Shown: positions 1 through 8,661, counted from the stretch's first letter. The stretch is DNA of 64,000 bases from Marinobacter mobilis (GCF_900106945.1 NZ_FNNE01000003.1:393801-457800); one strand, 5' to 3'. Made by a program: numbers and translations. Notes: a model not told the origin generated them from the letters alone.

Positions 1-388
1 CATTGAGGTCATAGCCTGCCTGATACGCCTTGATCAGCAGTACGTCAGCTGGTGCCTTGGCTGACTGGCTCATGGCCCAGAGCGAGCAGCAGCGGGTTCC
101 GGAGCGACAGAAAGCCAGAACCGGCTTTTCCGCCTGCTCGAATATCTCGCCGAAGCGGTCTACGTCGCTATCGAGGATATTGCCAGACTGAACCGGCTGA
201 TACACCCAGGCCAGACCGGCCTGGTTTGCAGCGGCCTCCATGTCCGCCATAGAAGGCTGGCCCGGCTCCTCGAAATCTGGCCGGTTCGCCACAATGGTGC
301 GGAATCCGAGTTGAGCCGCAATCTGAATGTCTTCCGGTTGAATCTGCGGGGCAACCGTAATGTCGTCGTCAATTTTTCTGAGATTCAT
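1..388 (-). CDS. blh: Blh-type rhodanese/phosphatase-like sulfur protein (TIGR01244), 3' end cut by window
   Basis: Reading the minus strand from the ATG at 388 gives an open frame that runs off the window edge; 129 residues are visible. Residues 94-99 read CRSGTR, a rhodanese-type active loop with a catalytic cysteine (C94) and arginine (R99) in a cysteine-phosphatase-like fold. This matches the N-terminal half of the Blh/TIGR01244 (DUF442) family, which handles sulfane sulfur or persulfide beside sulfide dioxygenase and BigR regulators. It is the last visible gene of a minus-strand run with the two YeeE/YedE genes and the ArsR regulator, 49 nt after the previous stop. Whether a metallo-beta-lactamase persulfide dioxygenase domain follows cannot be seen. 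Family call is good; exact substrate is inferred. Confidence 0.82.
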   Translation of the reverse strand, partial: MNLRKIDDDITVAPQIQPEDIQIAAQLGFRTIVANRPDFEEPGQPSMADMEAAANQAGLAWVYQPVQSGNILDSDVDRFGEIFEQAEKPVLAFCRSGTRCCSLWAMSQSAKAPADVLLIKAYQAGYDLN

Positions 389-437
389 AGTTCACCCGTC
401 TTGAAAAAACGTATGATGACACAGCTTTTCGCCGGTG

Positions 438-887
438 TCAGATGCCTCTTCTGGCGGTTTGCCGGCTGGCCTGCATACTGCGTTCGAACATTTCAAAAAT
501 GGCCATTCCGGCAACCATGGACACCACAAATACCAGCGCCTTCGTTTCGCCTGCACCAATAGCCACCAGCGCGGGTCCGGGACAGAATCCAGCAATACCC
601 CAGCCCACGCCGAAAGTAATGCTGCCAAGCACCAGGCGCTTGTCAATCTGAGTTGCCGTTGGCAGCCGAATTGGGCTGCCGAACAGGGTGACCGTACGCT
701 TGCCGGCAATCAGGAAGCCAACCAGGCCAACCCCGATAGCACCTACCATGACCAGGGCGAGGGAAGGGTCCCACAGTCCGGCGAGATCGAGGAACCCAAG
801 GACTTTTTCCGGGTTTGCCATACCGGACACCAACAGCCCGATGCCAAAGACCAGGCCGGAAAAAAACGACGTCAGAGAAAATTTCAT
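438..887 (-). CDS. YeeE/YedE-type inner-membrane sulfur transporter half (DUF6691)
   Basis: A 149-residue, very hydrophobic protein with about four membrane segments. It carries the family signature GIAGFCPGPA with the single conserved cysteine at residue 102. YeeE/YedE proteins pass sulfur compounds such as thiosulfate through the inner membrane using conserved cysteines; this is one of the split short forms that pair with a second half. I chose the ATG at 887 rather than an in-frame TTG at 902, because 887 begins with the usual MKF start and leaves only 4 nt after the upstream YeeE stop. The partner half precedes it in the same operon, controlled by the BigR-like repressor. Confidence 0.86.
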   Translation of the reverse strand: MKFSLTSFFSGLVFGIGLLVSGMANPEKVLGFLDLAGLWDPSLALVMVGAIGVGLVGFLIAGKRTVTLFGSPIRLPTATQIDKRLVLGSITFGVGWGIAGFCPGPALVAIGAGETKALVFVVSMVAGMAIFEMFERSMQASRQTARRGI

Positions 888-891
888 GGTG

Positions 892-1329
892 TCAGGCTCC
901 AATAATGTGGCGAATCAGGTAAACGGTCAGGAAACCACCAGCCATAAAGGACAGTGTTGCCACCAAGGATCGGGGCGAGAGTCGGGAAATACCACAGACA
1001 CCATGACCACTGGTGCACCCGGAGCCGTACCGGGTGCCGATGCCGACGATAAGACCCGCAAGGACAAGCGCCGGATAGCCGGCGTCAATCCGGATTGCAG
1101 GTAACTCTGCGGCGATGATCCAGACAGCAGGGGCGCCAATCAGACCCGCCAGGAACGCGACGCGCCAGGCAATGTCACCCCGGGACGGTCTTAGCAGGGT
1201 GCCGAGGATGCCACTGATGCCCGCCACACGGCCATTGATGAGCAACAATAAGGTGGCGGCGAGGCCAATCAGAACCCCTCCTGCAAGTGCCGCACCCGGG
1301 GTAAAGGTATTCCAGTCAATTTCAATCAT
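892..1329 (-). CDS. YeeE/YedE family sulfur transporter half
   Basis: A 145-residue membrane protein. The hallmark block [15 protein letters not shown] at residues 102-116 contains C105 and C112, the cysteines expected along the sulfur path. Four or so hydrophobic segments are visible. Its start overlaps the end of the ArsR regulator gene by 8 nt, and its stop lies 4 nt before the next YeeE half, so the three are translationally linked. Known family role: uptake or movement of thiosulfate or sulfane sulfur. Inferred role here: delivering reduced sulfur for detoxification together with the Blh protein. Confidence 0.9.
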   Translation of the reverse strand: MIEIDWNTFTPGAALAGGVLIGLAATLLLLINGRVAGISGILGTLLRPSRGDIAWRVAFLAGLIGAPAVWIIAAELPAIRIDAGYPALVLAGLIVGIGTRYGSGCTSGHGVCGISRLSPRSLVATLSFMAGGFLTVYLIRHIIGA

Positions 1330-1651
1330 CTTCGGTTACCGTCTCTTGAGAACAAAACATTGAATAAAGCTGCACCAGCATCGCCCGAACGTTGTCCGAA
1401 GCGATGCTGTAATAGACCCGCTTTCCCTGTTTGCGCGGTTCGATCAGTCCTTCTCGTCTGAGCACGCCAAGTTGCTGTGACAAAGAGGGCTGGTGAATAC
1501 CGCTTTGCTCCTCAAGCTCGCTGACACAGGCTTCGCCCCTGGTCAGGTGGCAAAGCAGCATCAAGCGATCCCGATTGGCCAGCGACCGAAGAAACTGGCT
1601 GGCATTCTCGGCGGACTGTTGCATCTGCTTCAGATCAATCGCGGCATCCAT
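1322..1651 (-). CDS. bigR: ArsR-family persulfide-responsive repressor, BigR/SqrR type
   Basis: A 109-residue winged-helix protein; the recognition helix is around residues 53-68 ([13 protein letters not shown]). Cysteines sit at 34, 42 and 100. C34 lies in the LLCHL helix and C100 near the C terminus, 66 residues apart. That is the spacing of the redox pair in SqrR (Cys41/Cys107), which forms a tetrasulfide with reactive sulfur species and leaves DNA. The context (two YeeE halves and Blh downstream) is the classic BigR operon. It probably represses its own operon from an AT-rich site just upstream. Classical metal-sensing ArsR function is less likely because the alpha-3 CxC metal motif is absent. 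Confidence 0.88.
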   Translation of the reverse strand: MDAAIDLKQMQQSAENASQFLRSLANRDRLMLLCHLTRGEACVSELEEQSGIHQPSLSQQLGVLRREGLIEPRKQGKRVYYSIASDNVRAMLVQLYSMFCSQETVTEDD

Positions 1652-1673
1652 GGCGTCTTCTCAATATCTAAAA

Positions 1674-1692
1674 ACATAATATATAAATATGT
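1674..1692. promoter_or_regulatory. AT-rich imperfect inverted repeat, candidate BigR operator
   Basis: Just upstream of the regulator's ATG (1651) lies a run of A/T with arms ACATA (1674-1678) and TATGT (1688-1692). BigR and SqrR operators are AT-rich dyads overlapping their own promoters, and this position fits autorepression. The base composition alone makes short dyads likely by chance, so this is only a candidate. Confidence 0.35.
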
Positions 1693-1710
1693 ATAACGTT
1701 TGGTCAAGAC

Positions 1711-1739
1711 AAAAAAAGCCCGGCTTTGGGAGGCCGGGC
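1711..1739 (-). terminator. Intrinsic terminator-like hairpin reading on the minus strand
   Basis: On the plus strand a run of seven A (1711-1717) precedes GCCCGGC (1718-1724), an 8-nt loop, and GCCGGGC (1733-1739). Read on the minus strand this is a 7-bp GC-rich stem followed by seven U, a good Rho-independent terminator. No accepted minus-strand gene ends here: it lies upstream of the bigR start. It may end a short untranslated transcript or insulate the sulfur operon from read-through. Confidence 0.6.
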
Positions 1740-1988
1740 AGAGGCGTGCGAGTAGTATCCATGAAAGACTTCCAGACAACCGGCGTCAGCAGGGACACCG
1801 GTATTAGGAAGTATTGACCATAATTTGAGCACTTCAAGGCAGGATCCTGCCAGTTTGAGAGCATTTCGTCATATTGAAAGGAGGCTTATAGCCGGCCGAA
1901 ACCACTGAATTTAGGATTCCCATGTAATACAATGGTGCCATTGCCAATTTGTTTTCCGCCTAGCGGAAGTATCAGAGGTTTCAAACAG

Positions 1989-2399
1989 ATGTCTGACGAA
2001 AACGAAAACAAGCCAGAAAGCGATGCCCAGCTTGCGGGCAAGATCAAGGATTCCGCTCGGCAGATCTGGCTTGCGGGCCTGGGAGCTTACACCAAGGCTG
2101 AGGAAGACGCCGGTCGCTTTTTTGAGCGCCTGGTTCAGGAAGGTGAGCAGCTGGAAAGCAAGACCCGTGGCGTCGTTGAAAAGCACGTGAAGCAAGTGGA
2201 AGACCGGGTGGAAGATGTTCGGGAAAAGGCCACGGGCACCTGGGACAAGCTGGAGCACCTGTTTGATGAGCGGGTGTCCAACGCCTTGCGTCGTCTGGGT
2301 ATCCACAGACGGGAAGAAATCGAGGCCCTCGAGCATCGCATCGCTGCGCTGGAAGCTGAGCTTGGCCGTTTGCGTGGCGATAACTCAGACGAAGAGTAG
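1989..2399 (+). CDS. Phasin family protein (PHA granule-associated)
   Basis: A 136-residue, highly charged and helical protein. The family signature QIWLAGLGAYTKAEE lies at about residues 23-37, followed by FFERLVQEGE and a C-terminal leucine/glutamate coiled coil. Phasins of this TIGR01837 type coat polyhydroxyalkanoate granules and control their size and segregation. The start at 1989 (MSDENEN) has AGAGG about 10 nt upstream and is preferred over an in-frame codon at 1932. It converges with a PhaD-like regulator on the opposite strand, as in pseudomonad pha clusters, but no PHA synthase is visible in the window. Confidence 0.87.
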   Translation: MSDENENKPESDAQLAGKIKDSARQIWLAGLGAYTKAEEDAGRFFERLVQEGEQLESKTRGVVEKHVKQVEDRVEDVREKATGTWDKLEHLFDERVSNALRRLGIHRREEIEALEHRIAALEAELGRLRGDNSDEE

Positions 2400-2406
2400 C
2401 CCTTCC

Positions 2407-3039
2407 TCAGAGGTAATCCTGGCTTAGCAGCATTACCTCTTCTCTCTCCTCTGCACTCAAGTAGGGGAGCAGCAAATGAAGCATCTGGTAAACACCTCGC
2501 CCCGGATCGGTTGAATCCCGGTCATTGAGCTTTGCGAGACTGTCAAAGCTACTCCAGTAGCAGGTAGTCAGCGTCAATTGTTCACACAGAGCATCCAGCT
2601 CACTTTCTGAAAACTGGGCAATACCCTGTCGGTTCAGGCTGTTGCACATAATTCTGAACGCTTGCCGCTTGCGATTCAGAATCCTTCGAAATCGGGTCTG
2701 CAGGCTGTCGTAGCGTGATAAAACGTTGACCAGATCCTGGTACAGAAAACGGTAGCGGGCGACGGTTTCAAACAGTATGTGCAGAAAAAACGAGATCTGC
2801 TCCAGGGATATGGAGACATCTTCAGGCACCGCCAGCAGTTCGCCGACTTCCGCTTCGTAGCCATCAAAGAGCACGGTGACGATATCGCCCTTGCTCTTGA
2901 AGTGGTAATAAAGGTTGCCCGGGCTTATGTCCAGCTCATCAGAGATCAACAGGGTGGTGACATTCGGCTCGCCCACGGTATTGAACAGGGCGAGGCTGGT
3001 GGTCAGTATCCGGTCTTTGGTCTTGATCTTCTTGGCCAT
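2407..3039 (-). CDS. phaD: TetR-family regulator, PhaD-like
   Basis: A 210-residue protein. The N-terminal TetR helix-turn-helix (about residues 10-55) has the signature DELDISPGNLYYHFKSK, which resembles pseudomonad PhaD very closely, including the preceding LFNTVGEPNVTTL segment. The C-terminal ligand domain is helical and ends in QDYL, comparable to the QRYL end of PhaD. PhaD activates phasin genes in response to a fatty-acid-derived ligand. Here it sits tail to tail with a phasin gene (7 nt between stops), which supports the assignment. The direct target and ligand are inferred from the family. Confidence 0.8.
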   Translation of the reverse strand: MAKKIKTKDRILTTSLALFNTVGEPNVTTLLISDELDISPGNLYYHFKSKGDIVTVLFDGYEAEVGELLAVPEDVSISLEQISFFLHILFETVARYRFLYQDLVNVLSRYDSLQTRFRRILNRKRQAFRIMCNSLNRQGIAQFSESELDALCEQLTLTTCYWSSFDSLAKLNDRDSTDPGRGVYQMLHLLLPYLSAEEREEVMLLSQDYL

Positions 3040-3066
3040 GTCGGTCCCGAGGGTACTCCTGTGGTG

Positions 3067-3879
3067 TCAGCCGTCAAACCGCGCCCAGATCGGGCAATGG
3101 TCTGACGGCCGCTCCATACCACGAATGTCATAAGATACGCCCGCCTCGGTGGCGTTGGGGAGAAGGCGGTCGCTGGCCATGATCAGGTCGATGCGCAATC
3201 CCCGCCGGGGTTCCCGCTCGAAGCCTTTGCTGCGGTAGTCAAACCAGCTGTAAGTATCCGCTTCTTCCGGGTGAAGATGGCGGAATACGTCAGTAAGCCC
3301 GCGGGATTCTACCTGAGCCAGCCATTCCCGCTCTTCCGGCAAGAAGCTGGTCTTGCCATCACGCAGCCAGCGCTTGGCATTCACATCGCCGATGCCGATA
3401 TCCTTGTCGGTAGGGGAGATGTTCATATCCCCCATCAGGATGATGTCGTGATCCTTATTTCTGAGCTCATCCAGGTACGTCATCAGGTCGGCATAGAATT
3501 TCTGCTTGGCAGGAAACTTGACCGGATGACTGCGGTTCTCGCCCTGCGGGAAGTAACCGTTGATTACGGTCAGGCGACGTCCGTTACGTTCGAATTCGGC
3601 GGCTATAAAGCGACGCTGGGCATCTTCGTCGTCCCAGGGGTAGCCCTTTTGAACGGATAAGGGCTCTTCGCGGCATAACAAGGCCACGCCGTAGTGGGTT
3701 TTCTGCCCATGAAAAAAGACGTGGTAACCCATGGCGCGCACATCATCGACCGGAAAGTCCTGGTCTGTCACTTTGGTTTCCTGCAGGCCGATAACATCGG
3801 GCTGATAGGTGTCAATGACGGCCTGAAGCTGATGCAGGCGGGTCCGAATGCTATTGACGTTGAATGAAACGAACATCAT
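3067..3879 (-). CDS. xthA: Exodeoxyribonuclease III
   Basis: From the ATG at 3879 the protein is 270 residues (268 in E. coli) and begins [10 protein letters not shown] like the E. coli enzyme. Catalytic residues are intact: E34 in LQETK, D151 and N153 in GDMNIS, D231 in RIDLIM, and the SDHCPI motif with D260 and H261. It acts in base excision repair as AP endonuclease, 3'-5' exonuclease and 3'-phosphatase. An in-frame upstream ATG at 3951 would add 24 residues with no counterpart in the family, so I reject that start. It appears to be a single gene. Confidence 0.96.
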   Translation of the reverse strand: MMFVSFNVNSIRTRLHQLQAVIDTYQPDVIGLQETKVTDQDFPVDDVRAMGYHVFFHGQKTHYGVALLCREEPLSVQKGYPWDDEDAQRRFIAAEFERNGRRLTVINGYFPQGENRSHPVKFPAKQKFYADLMTYLDELRNKDHDIILMGDMNISPTDKDIGIGDVNAKRWLRDGKTSFLPEEREWLAQVESRGLTDVFRHLHPEEADTYSWFDYRSKGFEREPRRGLRIDLIMASDRLLPNATEAGVSYDIRGMERPSDHCPIWARFDG

Positions 3880-3968
3880 GGGCGTTGACTCTGTGTCCTG
3901 TGTTGGCGAGAGGCTTTGCAAACCCGCAGAGTCTAGCACAGTTCGATTCACGCAAAGCTGACTGGTTT

Positions 3969-4730
3969 TTAAGGAATTAGCGGGCAGGGCGGTCGCTGGG
4001 TTGTGGTATAGAGAATTTCAGCGCTGTAATTGTCGCCATCGCGGTTACGAGGGATATTGGTCAAGCCCGAATAGTAGCTGAGCAGGCCGGTGTCGTTATA
4101 CCCGAGAGTAATGGGCTTTACCAGGAAGCGGGTGATGAGTCCGCTGGGGCGAACGGTAATTACCAGCGGGAAATCCAGCTGGGAAGGTGATTCCGGAGCG
4201 AGCTGAAAACCGAAGTCGGTGCCGCGGGTCGGCGCAAGAAAACGGAACTCGACCGAAGCCCCGTTGTGGAGCTCATCCCACCGCTCGCGAACAAGTTGAT
4301 CAAAGCCTGCATCGACCACAAGGTCCGGCTTTGTCGGCACGAGGAACTGTTTGATCTGGCGGGATTCTGACCACCACTGGATGTCGAGCGCCCCACCGGC
4401 ATCGTCCGTGGTTATGGTCATTGACGCATCCAGTTCGGCCAGCGAAAACTCCACCTGAGGACGGGTCAACGCCTCCGGGTACCGAAGTTTCTTGGTTGCA
4501 AACGGTGTCGCCTCCCCTGGCCAGTAGTACTGCACGCTCTGGTCCTCAGGCCGCCAACGGCTATCGGTACAGGTACCGGTGAGCTGGTGATGCTCGGTAT
4601 AGATCAGATTACCTGAGTCATTGAAGGCTTCGCCGACAAAACTCAGCTGTTCGCGCTGTGCATGCCCGGTATCAGCAATAGCCAAGACAAGTGCACAGAC
4701 AGACAGTCGCAGCCATGGGTTTTGAATCAT
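3969..4730 (-). CDS. Secreted/periplasmic protein of unknown function, last gene of the lipid operon
   Basis: A 253-residue protein with a clear signal peptide: a hydrophobic stretch at residues 8-18 and likely cleavage after GHA at about residue 24. The mature part is beta-rich with many W, Y and polar residues; CTDSRW at about residue 54 and CPLIP at the C terminus supply the only cysteines, which could form a disulfide. I do not recognise the family. The ATG at 4730 overlaps the stop of the DUF2878 gene by 4 nt (ATGA), so it belongs to the eight-gene lipid-modification operon. A much longer frame upstream to 4985 overlaps DUF2878 and lacks a signal at its start. Confidence 0.75.
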   Translation of the reverse strand: MIQNPWLRLSVCALVLAIADTGHAQREQLSFVGEAFNDSGNLIYTEHHQLTGTCTDSRWRPEDQSVQYYWPGEATPFATKKLRYPEALTRPQVEFSLAELDASMTITTDDAGGALDIQWWSESRQIKQFLVPTKPDLVVDAGFDQLVRERWDELHNGASVEFRFLAPTRGTDFGFQLAPESPSQLDFPLVITVRPSGLITRFLVKPITLGYNDTGLLSYYSGLTNIPRNRDGDNYSAEILYTTTQRPPCPLIP

Positions 4731-5260
4731 GATGCCGCAGGCTCCCTTAACAAATGCTGACTCCAGCTGAGGAACAACGGGAATAGCAGCAGCCAACCCA
4801 TGCCGATGGCCAGTAGGCCCAGTAGGGGCGCGCGAAGTTCGACCGCACCCAGTTGACTGGCGCTCCAGTAGGCGAACGCACCGGCGACCGGTGACAGCAG
4901 AAAGACCAGCCTTCGATGGGCCGCAAGCCACGCCAGGGAATGACCCGGCGTGGTCAGAAACAGTGCCCACAAGGCCACCAGCCACACCGGGATCAGTCCG
5001 GAGTATGGCTCGGGTGAGACAAGGACTCCGAGCCAGAACCAGAGGCCGTCCATGAGACTTCCGAGCAGCGTGCCCAACCCGATAAACAGCGCTTCATGGG
5101 CAGGGCGCTGGCTGACGAGTACCAGGTGAGCGCCAACGAGGGCAAATCCCGCGAGGGCTGCGACTTCGTTGCTGACAATCACGCAAATCAGCCAGCCGGC
5201 CTGAAAAAAAGCGATGTTAATCAGCAACCGGACGGCTCCCGAGCGAATCACTTCAGGCAC
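4727..5260 (-). CDS. DUF2878 integral membrane protein
   Basis: A 177-residue protein with about five to six hydrophobic segments and few charged residues, matching DUF2878. Its function is unknown, but in many Proteobacteria it travels with Cfa-type methyltransferase, DUF1365 and FAD-oxidoreductase genes, as here. The start is a GTG at 5260, overlapping the end of the cfa gene by 8 nt; no earlier ATG exists. Its stop overlaps the next start by 4 nt. Inferred role: a membrane partner in lipid modification. Confidence 0.78.
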   Translation of the reverse strand: MPEVIRSGAVRLLINIAFFQAGWLICVIVSNEVAALAGFALVGAHLVLVSQRPAHEALFIGLGTLLGSLMDGLWFWLGVLVSPEPYSGLIPVWLVALWALFLTTPGHSLAWLAAHRRLVFLLSPVAGAFAYWSASQLGAVELRAPLLGLLAIGMGWLLLFPLFLSWSQHLLREPAAS

Positions 5261-6518
5261 CCCGATGCTCAGCAGACCGGGGCTTCACAAAGTGAATCTG
5301 TGCCACGCCGATGGCGCGCTCACTGAACCCCGCTTCGCAATAGCTGAAGTAGAAGTCCCATAACCGACGGAAGCGCAGATCATAGCCCAGCGCCTTGATT
5401 TGCGCTCCGTTGGCAGAAAACCGGGACCGCCAGTCTGCCAGGGTTCTGGCGTAATCGGCCGTCAGGTCGGCGACGTTTGTCAGTACCAGCTCAGCGTCTG
5501 ACTCAATCGCTTGAAGGATCGCACCAAAGGAGGGGATAAAGCTGCCAGGGAAGATGTGCCGTTGTATGAAATCGACATTGCTCAAGGCTCGACGGTAGCG
5601 CTGTTCGGGCATATTGATTGCCTGAATGAGCACTTGCCCACCGGGGCGGACGAGTCGGTTGATCTGGCTGATATAGACAGGCAGATACTGAGGCCCTACG
5701 GCTTCGATCATCTCAATAGACACAAGCTTGTCAAACTGGCCTTCCAGGCTCCTGTAGTCTTCCAGCAGGAGGGTAATGCGATCAGAGAGGCCGGCCTCGT
5801 CGATACGCTTTTTCGCCAGATTGAACTGCTCCTTTGATATCGTCGTCGTTGTGACGTGACAGCCATAGTGTCTGGCGGCGTGGATGGCGAAGCCTCCCCA
5901 TCCGGAACCGATTTCAACGACCCGATCATCCAGCGTAAGTTCAAGGCGCTGACAAATGGTGTCGAGTTTATGGACTGCAGCTTCGTCCAGGGAGCTGTTT
6001 GTGTCGGGGTATATCGCTGACGAGTACATCATGGTGTCGTCGAGAAACAGCGAGAAAAGCTCATTCCCCAGATCGTAGTGAGCGGCGATGTTTTTTCTGG
6101 AGCCTTCCTTGCTGTTCCGGTTCAGCCGGTGAAACAGCTTCAGCAAAGGCTTGGACACCGCACTGAAGCGATCTTCAAAGCGGTTCATAACGCTGATGTT
6201 GCGGGCAAAAAAACGCAGAAGAAGGACCAGGTCGGGGGATTCCCAGTCACCGGCGACATAGGATTCAGCCGCTCCGATGCTGCCGCCTGTAACCAGATCG
6301 CGCCAGAAGCTGGGATTGAGAACCTCAAGTTCGGCAGGGCGCCTGTCAGGTGATGCCGTGTTGATATGGCATTCGGCGTAGCCGGGCTGACGAATCACAA
6401 TTGAGCCCTGATGAAACTGCCTGAACTGGTTAACAACCAACTGGCGAGACCACTTATCCAGGTATGAATCGGAGGATACGGTATTGATTCCGGTTTCGGT
6501 ATTGTTCATAGATTCCAT
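5253..6518 (-). CDS. cfa: Cyclopropane-fatty-acyl-phospholipid synthase family methyltransferase
   Basis: A 421-residue protein with the Cfa family's N-terminal lipid-binding region and a class I methyltransferase domain. The SAM-binding motif VEIGSGWGGF lies at residues 201-210; the EMIEAVG segment (E269, E272) and QRHIFPG (H321) are conserved active-site blocks. It transfers a methyl(ene) group from SAM to an unsaturated acyl chain of phospholipids, giving a cyclopropane, a methyl branch, or a furan precursor. Its place between DUF1365 and DUF2878 rather than alone points to a specialised product. The start at 6518 overlaps DUF1365 by 13 nt; a second ATG at 6509 would give the 4-nt overlap seen elsewhere in the operon. 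Confidence 0.9.
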   Translation of the reverse strand: MESMNNTETGINTVSSDSYLDKWSRQLVVNQFRQFHQGSIVIRQPGYAECHINTASPDRRPAELEVLNPSFWRDLVTGGSIGAAESYVAGDWESPDLVLLLRFFARNISVMNRFEDRFSAVSKPLLKLFHRLNRNSKEGSRKNIAAHYDLGNELFSLFLDDTMMYSSAIYPDTNSSLDEAAVHKLDTICQRLELTLDDRVVEIGSGWGGFAIHAARHYGCHVTTTTISKEQFNLAKKRIDEAGLSDRITLLLEDYRSLEGQFDKLVSIEMIEAVGPQYLPVYISQINRLVRPGGQVLIQAINMPEQRYRRALSNVDFIQRHIFPGSFIPSFGAILQAIESDAELVLTNVADLTADYARTLADWRSRFSANGAQIKALGYDLRFRRLWDFYFSYCEAGFSERAIGVAQIHFVKPRSAEHRGA

Positions 6519-7393
6519 GAGGTAACGCTCCCATCTGATTGAAATCTGGTTATTCTGGTGCTTTTGCTACGACGGTTGTCTGTGGATGTTGCGGGGCACT
6601 CCTTGCCCGGGTGCGAATGGAAACGGGCTCCCTTGAGCTTGAGCCTGAGGGCTTGCCAATAGATCCCGGCTACCACGCGAAGGCTTTCGACGGGAAATCG
6701 ATGGAGAAACGTTCGATAGGTATTGGCGGACAGGGTGGTGCGGTCAACATTGAGGGTGGAATCGAACACCCGTGTCTGCCCCTCGTATACGTTCATGTGC
6801 ACCAGCAACTGGCCAGCCTTGAAGGCGAACAGCCACTGATAGTCCTGATCCATTGAATTGAATGGCGACACATGGAAGGCCTTGGGGAAGCGGAAGCGGA
6901 GGGTTTGCCAGCAATCGCCGGCAGTATCAGCTCTATCAGCCTCAAGACAATACAGGTGCTTCTCATGCCAGGGCGTGTTAGTGATCTCAGCAAGAATGAC
7001 GCGGGGAACGGAACCGTTGGAGAGGTCTGCATCCCTGGGAAAGCAAAAATAGAAACTTACCGGGTTGAAAGCATGCCCCAGATATCGAGGATGGGTCACC
7101 AGCTCGATTCGACCGTCTGGCCGCCAACCGGTAGTCTCTTCAACCCAGTCGGTCACGGCTGCCTTCAGTGAGGTCTTGCCGGGTTGGAAGTAGTCGGAGC
7201 GGTGCAGGGATGTCCAGTTGAACCGTTCTCTCGAAAGCCACGTGCTAACCCGGTCAATAAATGACCACTCGTCCAGGTCAATCGCGAGCAGGCCGGTCTG
7301 GTAGCAAAACTGGTGCTCAACCGGAGTAAAGCGACGGTGACGGATGGTGCCCGTCAGAAACTGGCTGCTGAACGGTGCTGGAGAAGGCCTCAT
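6506..7393 (-). CDS. DUF1365 family protein
   Basis: A 295-residue soluble protein with family blocks TIRHRRFTPVEHQF near the start, THPRYLGHAFNPVSFYFC in the middle and WHEKHLYC after it. DUF1365 proteins are almost always encoded beside FAD-dependent oxidoreductase and Cfa genes; their biochemical role is not settled, and conserved His and Asn residues suggest catalysis. The start at 7393 gives an ATGA overlap with the upstream FAD oxidoreductase gene. A longer frame to 7483 would overlap that gene by over 90 nt and is rejected. The C-terminal tail (about 30 residues) is Arg/Ser/Thr rich. Confidence 0.88.
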   Translation of the reverse strand: MRPSPAPFSSQFLTGTIRHRRFTPVEHQFCYQTGLLAIDLDEWSFIDRVSTWLSRERFNWTSLHRSDYFQPGKTSLKAAVTDWVEETTGWRPDGRIELVTHPRYLGHAFNPVSFYFCFPRDADLSNGSVPRVILAEITNTPWHEKHLYCLEADRADTAGDCWQTLRFRFPKAFHVSPFNSMDQDYQWLFAFKAGQLLVHMNVYEGQTRVFDSTLNVDRTTLSANTYRTFLHRFPVESLRVVAGIYWQALRLKLKGARFHSHPGKECPATSTDNRRSKSTRITRFQSDGSVTSWNL

Positions 7394-8661
7394 GACGGAA
7401 GCTCCAGCCCAAAGTCGCGCGCCACCCGAAGTCCGCTCTTTACGCCATCTTCGTGGAAACCATTGAACCAGTAGGCACCGCAAAAATGGGTGCGGTTGCG
7501 GTTCGAGATCTCGGCGAAACGCTTTTGAGCGGCGACCGCTTCGAGAGTGAATACCGGATGGGCGTAGTTATAGCGCTCGATAATCCGGGAAGGCGCGATG
7601 GCGTCACTGCGATTGAGCGTGACACAGAAGGTGACGGGTGCATCGTGGAAGTTCTGCAGAATGTTCATATTGTAGGTCACCGATACCGGTTCCCGGGCAT
7701 CAGCCGGAACCCGGTAATTCCAGGCGGCCCAGGCCCGCCGATTGGCCGGTAGCAGAGACTCATCGGTGTGCAGGACGACTTCGTTATCCTGATAGGGAAT
7801 AGCCCCCAGAACCTCCCGCTCCGCGTCCGTAGGGTCAGCCAGCAAAGCCAGAGACTGGTCGCTGTGGCAGGCGAGAACAACCTGGTCAAAATGTTCTGTG
7901 CCGCTCGCTGACTCGAGCGTGATCCCGGCGGGGCCCCGCTTGATGTTACGGACCGGCGTATTCAGCCGTGTCATCGGGCCCAGGGCTTCCATCATCTTGT
8001 CGACATAGGTTGCAGAGCCGCCGGAGATTACCCTCCAGGTAGGACGGTTGTCTACCGACAACATTCCGTGATTATTGAAAAACTGCAGAAAAAACCTGAC
8101 CGGAAAGTGCTCGACGGTGTTCTCGTCTGAGGACCAGATTGCGGCGCCCATCGGAACAATGTAATGGTCGCGGAAGTACCTGGAATAGCGATTGCGAGAC
8201 AGGTACCCGGCAAGGGTTTCATCGTCGGGAATGGCCTGGTTGCGAAGATCCCGCCGGGTTTCCCGGTTAAACCGCATGATCTCGGCGATCATCCTGAGAA
8301 ATCGCAGATTAAACAGGTTCCGTCGCTGGGCGAACAAGGTGGCCAGGCTGGTACCGTTGTATTGCAGTCCGGTGGACTGGCTGTCCACACTGAAACTCAT
8401 GTCACTTTGTTCATAATCAACGCCCAGACTTTTCATCAGGCGAATAAAATGGGGGTAGGTCCAGTCGTTGAAGACGATGAAGCCGGTATTCACTGGCCAG
8501 CGTTTGCCGGCGACCTCGACGTCGCGGGTGTTGGTATGCCCGCCGGCGTAGGCACCGCTTTCAAACAGAGTGACCTCGTGGTGCTGGCTCAGCACCCAGG
8601 CCGCGGTCAGGCCGGAGATTCCGGTACCCACAATGGCAATGCGTTGACGGTTGTCTGTCAT
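7390..8661 (-). CDS. FAD-dependent oxidoreductase, flavin amine oxidase-like
   Basis: A 423-residue protein. The N-terminal Rossmann motif IVGTGISGLTAAWVL (residues 9-23) is followed by an acidic ribose-binding residue in TLFES and the GGHTNT block typical of the amine-oxidase/phytoene-desaturase superfamily. Proteins of this type next to Cfa and DUF1365 are conserved in many bacteria; in Rhodobacter sphaeroides a flavoprotein desaturates a methylated acyl chain on the way to furan fatty acids. The gene overlaps both neighbours by 4 nt. Substrate here (a phospholipid acyl chain) is inferred from context. Confidence 0.85.
   Translation of the reverse strand: MTDNRQRIAIVGTGISGLTAAWVLSQHHEVTLFESGAYAGGHTNTRDVEVAGKRWPVNTGFIVFNDWTYPHFIRLMKSLGVDYEQSDMSFSVDSQSTGLQYNGTSLATLFAQRRNLFNLRFLRMIAEIMRFNRETRRDLRNQAIPDDETLAGYLSRNRYSRYFRDHYIVPMGAAIWSSDENTVEHFPVRFFLQFFNNHGMLSVDNRPTWRVISGGSATYVDKMMEALGPMTRLNTPVRNIKRGPAGITLESASGTEHFDQVVLACHSDQSLALLADPTDAEREVLGAIPYQDNEVVLHTDESLLPANRRAWAAWNYRVPADAREPVSVTYNMNILQNFHDAPVTFCVTLNRSDAIAPSRIIERYNYAHPVFTLEAVAAQKRFAEISNRNRTHFCGAYWFNGFHEDGVKSGLRVARDFGLELPS

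Larger units (their letters stand above)
1652..1988. other. Intergenic region between the sulfur operon and the phasin gene
   Basis: This stretch of 337 bases holds no convincing gene. It contains the AT-rich promoter/operator of the minus-strand sulfur operon on the left. In the middle is a terminator-like hairpin pointing to the minus strand. On the right is a possible plus-strand promoter for the phasin gene (CTGAAT at 1905-1910, a 17-nt spacer, TACAAT at 1928-1933). A 67-codon minus-strand frame here has no family resemblance and runs through the hairpin; I do not accept it. Confidence 0.5.

Noticed and set aside
1661..1864. A 67-codon minus-strand frame upstream of bigR
   Set aside because: It runs through a strong terminator-like hairpin and the promoter region and has no ribosome site or known relative.
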